Notes under the pieces: generated by a model | What the model was told of the DNA's origin: nothing | What the model saw: only the letters and a program-made list of their open reading frames with translations | Database searches by the model: none | Made by a program: the position numbers and the translations under genes | Shown here: positions 58,407 through 64,000 of the stretch, piece by piece | Position numbering within the stretch: the first letter of the stretch is position 1 | Layout of the letters: each line of letters begins with the position of its first letter | NCBI GenBank assembly: GCA_002633085.1 | Contig: NSIV01000001.1 | Location: forward strand, 930,001 to 994,000 | Reading direction: 5' to 3' | Length of the DNA stretch: 64,000 nt | Origin: Curvibacter sp. PD_MW3 | Lineage (GTDB): Bacteria > Pseudomonadota > Gammaproteobacteria > Burkholderiales > Burkholderiaceae_C

Positions 58407-59168
58407 TCAGTTCCTGAGCTTGTAGCCGGTCCGGAACACCCACCATACGAAAATTAGGCAGAGCACGAGGACCGCCAGGGTCATGCCGAAGCTCACGGCG
58501 ATATGGACGTCGGCAATGCCGTAAAAACTCCAGCGAAAACCGCTGATCAGGTAGACGACCGGGTTGAACAGAGCAATGGTCTGCCACAGCGGTGGCAGCA
58601 TGCTGATCGAGTAGAACGCCCCACCCAGAAAGGTCAGGGGTGTGACGATCAGCAATGGGACGACTTGCAGTTTCTGAAAACTGTCGGCCCACAGGCCGAT
58701 GATGAAACCGAACAGGCTGAATGTGACGGCGGTCAGCAGGAGGAAGCTGGCCATCCAGACCGGGTGGGTAATCTCGTAGGGCACGAAAATGCGCGCGGTA
58801 CCCAGGATCAGCAACCCGAGCATGACCGACTTGGTGGCGGCCGCGCCGACGTAGCCCAACAGCACATCGATCCACGACACCGGCGCCGAGAGCAGTTCGT
58901 AAATGGTGCCAGACCACTTGGGCATGTAGATGCCGAACGAGGCGTTGGAAATGCTTTCATTCAACAGCGACAACATGACCAGGCCGGGGATGATGAAGGC
59001 GCCGTAGCTCACACTGTCGATATCGCCCATGCGCGCGCCGATCGCCCGGCCGAAGACGATGAAATACAGCGAGGTGGTGAGCACCGGCGCAGCGATGCTT
59101 TGCATCACGGTGCGAAACGCGCGCGCCATCTCGAAGCGGTAGATGGCACGGATGCCATGCATGTTCAT
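58407..59168 (-). CDS. ABC-2 type permease (YadH-like)
   Basis: A 253-residue export permease with six hydrophobic segments and the ABC-2 family blocks [32 protein letters not shown] and [20 protein letters not shown]. It pairs with the ATPase upstream and overlaps it by four bases. The substrate is unknown. Confidence 0.92.
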   Translation of the reverse strand: MNMHGIRAIYRFEMARAFRTVMQSIAAPVLTTSLYFIVFGRAIGARMGDIDSVSYGAFIIPGLVMLSLLNESISNASFGIYMPKWSGTIYELLSAPVSWIDVLLGYVGAAATKSVMLGLLILGTARIFVPYEITHPVWMASFLLLTAVTFSLFGFIIGLWADSFQKLQVVPLLIVTPLTFLGGAFYSISMLPPLWQTIALFNPVVYLISGFRWSFYGIADVHIAVSFGMTLAVLVLCLIFVWWVFRTGYKLRN

Positions 59169-60145
59169 GCGGGTGTCTCCTTCGGGCTGTGCACCAGGCT
59201 GACAAAAATATCCTCCAGCGAGCTCTCGCTGGAACGCAAGTCCTTGAAGTCGATGCCATGCGCACCCAGCGTGCGCAGCAGTTCGGCGATGCCGGTTTCT
59301 TCCTTTTGCGTGTCGAAGGTGTAGACCAGGGCCTGGCCGTCGGCGGCAAGTTCCAGCGGCCAGGCCGCCAGTTCGGCCGGCAGGCTGGCCATGGTGCGTT
59401 GCAGGGTCAGGGTGAGCTGCTTCTTGCCGAGCTTGCGCATCAGCACATGCTTGTCTTCCACCACGATCAGCTTCCCCTGGCTGATCACGCCGATGCGATC
59501 GGCCATGTCTTCAGCCTCTTCGATGTAATGGGTGGTCAGAATGATGGTGGTGCCGCGGTCGCGTAGTTCGCGCACCATGCGCCACATGTCGTGGCGCAGC
59601 TCGACATCGACACCGGCACTGGGCTCGTCCAGAAACAATATTTTCGGCTCGTGCGCCAGCGCCTTGGCAATCAGCACCCGGCGCTTCATTCCGCCCGACA
59701 GCGTCATGATCTTGGCGTCGCGCCTGTCCCACAGCGAGAGGTCGCGCAGCACTTTCTCCAGGTAGGCGGGATCGGGCGCGTGACCGAACAGGCCACGGCT
59801 GAACGTGATGGTGGCCCAGACCGACTCGAAGGCATCGGTATGGAGCTCCTGCGGCACCAGGCCAATGGCTGCCCGCGCCGCGCGGTAGTCGCGCACGGTG
59901 TCGTGGCCGTCGGCACGGACGGTGCCTTCGGTCGCATTGACAATGCCGCAGATGATGTTGATTAGGGTGGTCTTGCCGGCCCCATTGGGCCCGAGCAAGG
60001 CAAATATCTCGCCGCGCCGGATGTCCAGATCGATGTTCTTGAGCGCCTGGAAGCCACTGGCGTAGGTCTTGCCAAGGCCACGCACACAAACGATGGGGGC
60101 GGTACGCCCGGTGGGGTCGAATGCGGCAGGGGAGGAGGTGGTCAT
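59165..60145 (-). CDS. ABC exporter ATPase (YadG-like)
   Basis: A 326-residue ATPase: Walker [10 protein letters not shown], signature [16 protein letters not shown], Walker [17 protein letters not shown] and switch His in [12 protein letters not shown]-terminal extension of about 90 residues is typical of the DrrA/NodI/YadG group. It forms an export pair with the downstream permease. It is of the same general type as the truncated ATPase at the left edge of the window. Confidence 0.93.
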   Translation of the reverse strand: MTTSSPAAFDPTGRTAPIVCVRGLGKTYASGFQALKNIDLDIRRGEIFALLGPNGAGKTTLINIICGIVNATEGTVRADGHDTVRDYRAARAAIGLVPQELHTDAFESVWATITFSRGLFGHAPDPAYLEKVLRDLSLWDRRDAKIMTLSGGMKRRVLIAKALAHEPKILFLDEPSAGVDVELRHDMWRMVRELRDRGTTIILTTHYIEEAEDMADRIGVISQGKLIVVEDKHVLMRKLGKKQLTLTLQRTMASLPAELAAWPLELAADGQALVYTFDTQKEETGIAELLRTLGAHGIDFKDLRSSESSLEDIFVSLVHSPKETPA

Positions 60146-60202
60146 GGAGGTAATGTCAACAGAAGACCAGAGGTATTGAGGTGGCGTCGGCGCCAGAACG
60201 TG

Positions 60203-61567
60203 TCAAAACGGCATCTTGGGCATGCCCTTCATGCCACCCATGCGCTTCATCATCTTCATGAGGCCGCCGCCCTTCATCTTCTTCATCATCTCCTGCATCT
60301 GCTCGAACTCCTTGAGCAGGCGGTTGACGTCCTGCACCTGCACACCGGCGCCAGCGGCGATGCGGCGCTTGCGCGTGGCCTTGATGAGCTCGGGCTTGCG
60401 CCGCTCCAGCTTGGTCATGCTGTTGATGATGCCTTCCTTGCGGCGCAGGTCCTTCTCCACACGGTCGGTATCGACCTGACCGGCCTTGGCAGCCATCTGC
60501 GCCGGCAGCTTGTCCATCAGGCTGGACAGGCCGCCCATCTGCTTCATCTGCTGGAGCTGGGCCAGGAAGTCGTTGAGGTCGAAGCCCTCGCCGCTCTTGA
60601 CCTTGGCCGCCAGCTTTTGCGCCGCCGCCATGTCCACGCCGGCCGCGACCTGCTCGACCAGGGCCACGATGTCGCCCATGCCCAGCACACGGCCGGCATG
60701 GCGTTCGGCATCGAACACCTCCAGGCCATCAATCTTCTCGCTGGTACCGGCAAACTTGATCGGCACGCCGGTGACAGCGCGCACCGACAGCGCCGCGCCG
60801 CCACGTGAATCGCCGTCGGTCTTGGTCAAGATGATGCCGGTCAGCGGCAGCGCGTCCTTGAAGGCTTTGGCGGTGTTGATCGCGTCCTGGCCCTGCATGG
60901 CATCAACCACGAACAGGGTTTCGACCGGGTTGATGGCGGCATGCAGATCGCGGATCTCGCGCATCAGTGCCTCGTCGATCGCCAACCGGCCGGCGGTATC
61001 GACCAAGAGCACGTCGAAATAATGCTTGCGGGCGTAATCCAGCGCCGCATGGGCAATGTCCACCGGCTTCTGGTCTGGTGTGCTCGGGAACCACTCGGCC
61101 CCGGCCTGCGCCGTTACGGTCTTGAGCTGCTCAATGGCGGCCGGGCGGTAGACGTCGCCCGATACCGTCAGCACCTTCTTCTTGCGTTTCTCGATCAGGT
61201 GCTTGGCCAGCTTGGCAGTGGTGGTGGTCTTGCCGGCGCCCTGCAGGCCGGCCATCAGGATCACTGCCGGCGGCTGCACCGCCAGGTTGAGATCGCTGAC
61301 GCCCTCGCCCATGGTGGCAGCCAGCTCGCGGTTGACGATGCCCACCAGCGCCTGCCCCGGCGTGAGCGAGCCCATCACCTCCTGGCCGAGCGCTTTTTCC
61401 TTCACACGGGCGACAAAGTCGCGCACCACCGGCAACGCCACATCGGCCTCCAGCAGGGCCATGCGCACTTCGCGCAGCATGTCCGTCACATTGGATTCGG
61501 TGATGCGGGCCTGCCCCCGGATTTCCTTGACGAGGCGGCTGAGTTTGTCGGTAAGGGCGGAGGCCAT
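60203..61567 (-). CDS. ffh: Ffh, signal recognition particle GTPase
   Basis: Ffh (454 residues) targets nascent membrane proteins. NG domain: GLQGAGKTTTTAKLAKHL, DTAGRLAIDEALM, TKTDGDSRGGAAL and GTSEKIDGLEVFD. The C-terminal M domain is Met-rich and ends in GGMKGMPKMPF. ATG at 61567 gives the family N-terminus; the longer frame to 61594 is not needed. It is divergent from the CcsA-like gene. Confidence 0.97.
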   Translation of the reverse strand: MASALTDKLSRLVKEIRGQARITESNVTDMLREVRMALLEADVALPVVRDFVARVKEKALGQEVMGSLTPGQALVGIVNRELAATMGEGVSDLNLAVQPPAVILMAGLQGAGKTTTTAKLAKHLIEKRKKKVLTVSGDVYRPAAIEQLKTVTAQAGAEWFPSTPDQKPVDIAHAALDYARKHYFDVLLVDTAGRLAIDEALMREIRDLHAAINPVETLFVVDAMQGQDAINTAKAFKDALPLTGIILTKTDGDSRGGAALSVRAVTGVPIKFAGTSEKIDGLEVFDAERHAGRVLGMGDIVALVEQVAAGVDMAAAQKLAAKVKSGEGFDLNDFLAQLQQMKQMGGLSSLMDKLPAQMAAKAGQVDTDRVEKDLRRKEGIINSMTKLERRKPELIKATRKRRIAAGAGVQVQDVNRLLKEFEQMQEMMKKMKGGGLMKMMKRMGGMKGMPKMPF

Positions 61568-61645
61568 AGGGGGTATTCCGGCGAACGGAACCAAAGTTGG
61601 GTGTCAACGGCGAAGTGACACGGTGCAAAACGCTAAACTGTACCC

Positions 61646-62452
61646 ATGATTCTAGCGAGTGCTTCCTGGCTCCCCGTAGCCCTGACCGTAGCTGCTGCCC
61701 TTGCCTATATCGCGCCGGCTACCGCCGTACGTCGCCTGGGCCCGCAAGCCTTGCGCCGCAGCATGATTGCGGCCTGGCTGCTGCATGGTCTGGTACTGGC
61801 CTTCAGTCTGCTGGGTACCAGCCCGCACTTCGGCTTTGCGCCGGCGCTGTCCGTCACCGCCTGGCTGGTCGCGGCCGTCTATGCGGTGGAAAGCCACGTC
61901 TACCCGCAACTGGAAACGCGCTGGGCCTTCTCGGCCCTGGGTGCCGTTGCGGTGGTCTTGGCGCTGTTGTTCCCGGGCCAGCCCCTGCACGCAGCGGCTT
62001 CGCCCTGGTTACCGTTGCACTGGGCACTGGGTATCGCCTCCTACGGTCTGTTCGCCGCGGCGGCAGCCCACGCCTGGCTGATGAACCGCACCGAAGAACG
62101 CATCCGCCTGGCGACCGACCCACACAGCGGCCTGCCGCTGCTGACGATCGAGCGCCTGACCTTCCGTTTTGTAGGCGCCGGCTTCGTGCTGCTGTCTGCC
62201 ACCCTGCTGGTCGGCATTCTGTTTGGCGAGTCGCTTTACGGCACGGCCGGCGCCCACTGGAAGTGGGACCACAAGACCGTCTTTTCCGTGCTGTCCTGGC
62301 TGACCTTCGCCATTTTGCTGATCGGGCGCGCGCGCTTCGGCTGGCGTGGCCGGCGCGCCGCGCGCATTCTCTACATCGGCTCGGGCCTGCTGCTGCTGGC
62401 CTACGTGGGTTCGCGCTTCGTCATTGAAATCATCCTCGGTCGCAGCACATGA
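61646..62452 (+). CDS. CcsA-like inner-membrane protein (YpjD-type)
   Basis: A 268-residue polytopic protein of the heme-handling CcsA/CcmC superfamily with eight hydrophobic segments. The WWD-like loop is HWKWDHKTVFSVLSWLTF, with His residues in PLHWALGIASYG and in the loop. It is divergent from ffh, the standard position of YpjD/CorE homologues. It is distinct from the full-length CcsB at 29792 and its exact role is not established. It overlaps the next gene by four bases. Confidence 0.88.
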   Translation: MILASASWLPVALTVAAALAYIAPATAVRRLGPQALRRSMIAAWLLHGLVLAFSLLGTSPHFGFAPALSVTAWLVAAVYAVESHVYPQLETRWAFSALGAVAVVLALLFPGQPLHAAASPWLPLHWALGIASYGLFAAAAAHAWLMNRTEERIRLATDPHSGLPLLTIERLTFRFVGAGFVLLSATLLVGILFGESLYGTAGAHWKWDHKTVFSVLSWLTFAILLIGRARFGWRGRRAARILYIGSGLLLLAYVGSRFVIEIILGRST

Positions 62453-62673
62453 AATTTCTGCTGTTGCTCGTGGTTGTCGTCGCCGCCGTCTGGATGTGGC
62501 GCTCAGGCCGGCTGGCCGATGCAGCCTCAAAGCAAAAACCGTCGTCCCCACCGCCGCCGCAAGACATGGTGAGTTGCGCCCAATGCGGCGTGCATTTCCC
62601 TCAAGCAGACGCCGTCGCCGGACGCAACGGTTTGTATTGCTGCGTCGAGCACCGGCAATGCGCGGAGTCCTGA
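62449..62673 (+). CDS. PP0621-family small protein
   Basis: A 74-residue protein: one N-terminal hydrophobic segment (FLLLLVVVVAAVWMWRSG) and a Cys-rich end with CAQCGVHFP and CCVEHRQC, a likely zinc ribbon. The family is common next to the pilS genes of betaproteobacteria; its function is unknown. Overlaps the CcsA-like gene by four bases and is directly followed by pilS. Confidence 0.85.
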   Translation: MKFLLLLVVVVAAVWMWRSGRLADAASKQKPSSPPPPQDMVSCAQCGVHFPQADAVAGRNGLYCCVEHRQCAES

Positions 62674-64000
62674 ATGCAGCCGGCAGACGAGGTGCACTCC
62701 TGGTTTGGTCCCTCGCTGCTGGACACGGACCTGGAACCTGCTGACAACACACTCCCGGAACTGGAACGGCTGTGGCGCGGCTTCATGACCGCCCGCGTGA
62801 CGCTGGGTCTGGTGCTGCTGCTTCTGCAGATCACCCTCTATGGGCTGGGCCAGGTCAGCAACCTTTGGCTGCTGGGCGTTTGCGTTGGCTATTTTCTCAG
62901 TGCGCTGGCGGTGCGCATTGGCTCTCGCCCACGCCGCTTGGGCCGGACATTTGACCTGCAATGGGTCGCCGTCATTGGCATCGATGTGCTGGTGTTTGCC
63001 TCTCTGCAGTTCCTACACGGCAGCAGCATCAACTACACGCCGCTGTTTGCCCTGCCGGTGCTGCTGGCCTCGGTGCTGGGTTCCCTGCTGCTGGCCATGG
63101 GCACAGCGGCCGGCGTCACGCTGATGCTGCTGCTGCATGCCGTCCGGCTGTCGCTGCAAACCCATGGTGACGTCACACCGCACCTGATCCAGGCGGCCCT
63201 CACAGGCGCGGGCAGCTTCGTGATCGCCTTCCTGTCGCACCAGCTCTCCACCCGCTTGGCCAGCGAGGAGCGGCGGGCACGCCGCAGCCAGTCAGCCGCA
63301 CGGATTCAGCAGCAGGTCAACGACCTGGTAATCGAATCCTTGAGCGACGGCATTCTGGTGGTCGATGCACGCGGCACCGTGCACGCAGCCAATCCGGCCG
63401 CACGTCAACTGCTGCAATCGGACAACCAACCTCTGCAGCCGCCTCCCTTCACGCTGAACGGCGAAACAGCTTGGCAACCCTTGATTGATCTGACGCAGCA
63501 AAGCTTTGCCTACCGCGGCATCCAGCAGGCCGACGTCAACATCCAGCATGCCGGGCAAGGACCGCGGCACATCCGGGTCCGTACGCGTCTGACGGCCACG
63601 CGCGGCAGTGGCGCCAAAAACCTGTGCGTCGTGTTCCTGCAGGATCAGCGCGAGATGGAAGCCCGCATGCGCACCGAGAAACTGGCCAGCATGGGGCGCA
63701 TGTCCGCTGCCGTCGCACATGAGATCCGCAACCCGCTGGCCGCCATTGCCCAGGCCAATGCACTGCTGGACGAAGACCTCAGCGACCCCAAGCTCAAGCA
63801 GTTGACCGGACTGGTCCAGCAAAATGCCCAGCGGCTCGAAAAGATTGTGGAAGACATCCTGGACATCTCGCGCGTGCACAAACGTGGCGATGGTCACGGA
63901 CAGACGCCAGAAACGCTGCTGCTCGACGAAAGTGTCGCCCGCATCTGCCAGGACTGGGCGCAGCAGGTGCAGGGGCAGCATGTCCTGCACTGGAATCTGG
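62674..64000 (+). CDS. pilS: PilS, sensor histidine kinase (3' end off the window)
   Basis: The first 442 residues are present. Six N-terminal membrane segments (about residues 36-190) are followed by a PAS-like sensor (ESLSDGILVVDARGTVHAAN) and the HisKA domain with phospho-acceptor His349 in AVAHEIRNPLAAI. The ATPase domain lies beyond the edge. PilS activates PilR, which drives pilin transcription with sigma-54. The ATG directly follows the PP0621 stop. pilR should follow. Confidence 0.93.
   Translation, partial: MQPADEVHSWFGPSLLDTDLEPADNTLPELERLWRGFMTARVTLGLVLLLLQITLYGLGQVSNLWLLGVCVGYFLSALAVRIGSRPRRLGRTFDLQWVAVIGIDVLVFASLQFLHGSSINYTPLFALPVLLASVLGSLLLAMGTAAGVTLMLLLHAVRLSLQTHGDVTPHLIQAALTGAGSFVIAFLSHQLSTRLASEERRARRSQSAARIQQQVNDLVIESLSDGILVVDARGTVHAANPAARQLLQSDNQPLQPPPFTLNGETAWQPLIDLTQQSFAYRGIQQADVNIQHAGQGPRHIRVRTRLTATRGSGAKNLCVVFLQDQREMEARMRTEKLASMGRMSAAVAHEIRNPLAAIAQANALLDEDLSDPKLKQLTGLVQQNAQRLEKIVEDILDISRVHKRGDGHGQTPETLLLDESVARICQDWAQQVQGQHVLHWNL

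Overview
The window is a chromosomal segment of a GC-rich betaproteobacterium of the order Burkholderiales, most like the Comamonadaceae. The case for this rests on gene order (mlaFEDACB with mlaA inside it, pilMNOPQ-aroK-aroB-dgt divergent from a PBP1A gene, resB-ccsB with msrPQ and cytochrome c4, tandem lpxL-type genes divergent from metK, pgi-tal with a divergent HexR-type regulator). An Omp32-type porin and five copies of a ~60-bp two-hairpin repeat of a kind I associate with Comamonadaceae genomes agree with it. No rRNA is present, so the genus cannot be fixed. Nearly all of the window is ordinary core genome: no prophage, integron, CRISPR array or plasmid functions are seen. The only mobile element is a REP-associated tyrosine transposase (RAYT) unit at 10440-11287. 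No gene-free stretch exceeds 300 bases; the longest (22669-22938, 52329-52580, 46632-46860, 44339-44553) hold promoters, operators or RNA structures.

Layout: 1-4048 (minus) is the Mla phospholipid-transport operon followed by the start of another ABC exporter. 4102-10366 (minus) is glutamate synthase gltB-gltD. 10440-11287 is the RAYT element, inserted three bases after the stop codon of a SlyB-like lipoprotein gene. 11825-16999 (minus) is a chain of overlapping genes: a methyltransferase, DUF1415, an MFS transporter, dgt and aroB. 17048-22668 (minus) is aroK and the type IV pilus assembly operon pilMNOPQ, divergent from mrcA (22939). 25347-28103 holds cyaY, lptM, lysA and a stand-alone diiron-type beta-lactamase-fold protein. 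28106-34038 (minus) holds the periplasmic methionine-sulfoxide repair pair MsrPQ, System II cytochrome c maturation (ResB, CcsB) and cytochrome c4. 34112-37512 holds engB, an alpha/beta hydrolase and two LpxL-type acyltransferases. 37694-44338 holds metK and an envelope-glycan set (GT9, GtrA, ArnT-like GT-C) that converges on an uncharacterised membrane protein and a membrane-anchored sialidase-like protein. 44409-46631 is groES-groEL under a CIRCE operator. 46861-50321 is pgi, tal and the HexR-type regulator. 50318-53413 is a DUF3047 lipoprotein, the major porin, an orphan BrnA-like protein and coq7. 53489-58368 holds OsmC, ilvA, an enoyl-CoA hydratase, tRNA-Met and miaB. 58407-64000 holds a YadGH-type ABC exporter, ffh, a CcsA-like protein, a PP0621 protein and the start of pilS.

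Envelope biogenesis is the common theme: lipid transport, lipid A acylation, glycan transfer, peptidoglycan synthesis, pili, porin and cytochrome c maturation all fall within 64 kb. No complete new system is evident. The most unusual material is at the RNA and DNA-structure level: a predicted branched leader RNA in front of the porin whose closing helix includes part of the Shine-Dalgarno sequence, a large nested inverted repeat after groEL, three hairpins in the groES-groEL spacer, intrinsic terminators placed directly against downstream start codons (mlaF, DUF3047), and the dispersed two-hairpin repeat that in places forms coding sequence or covers a translation-start region.
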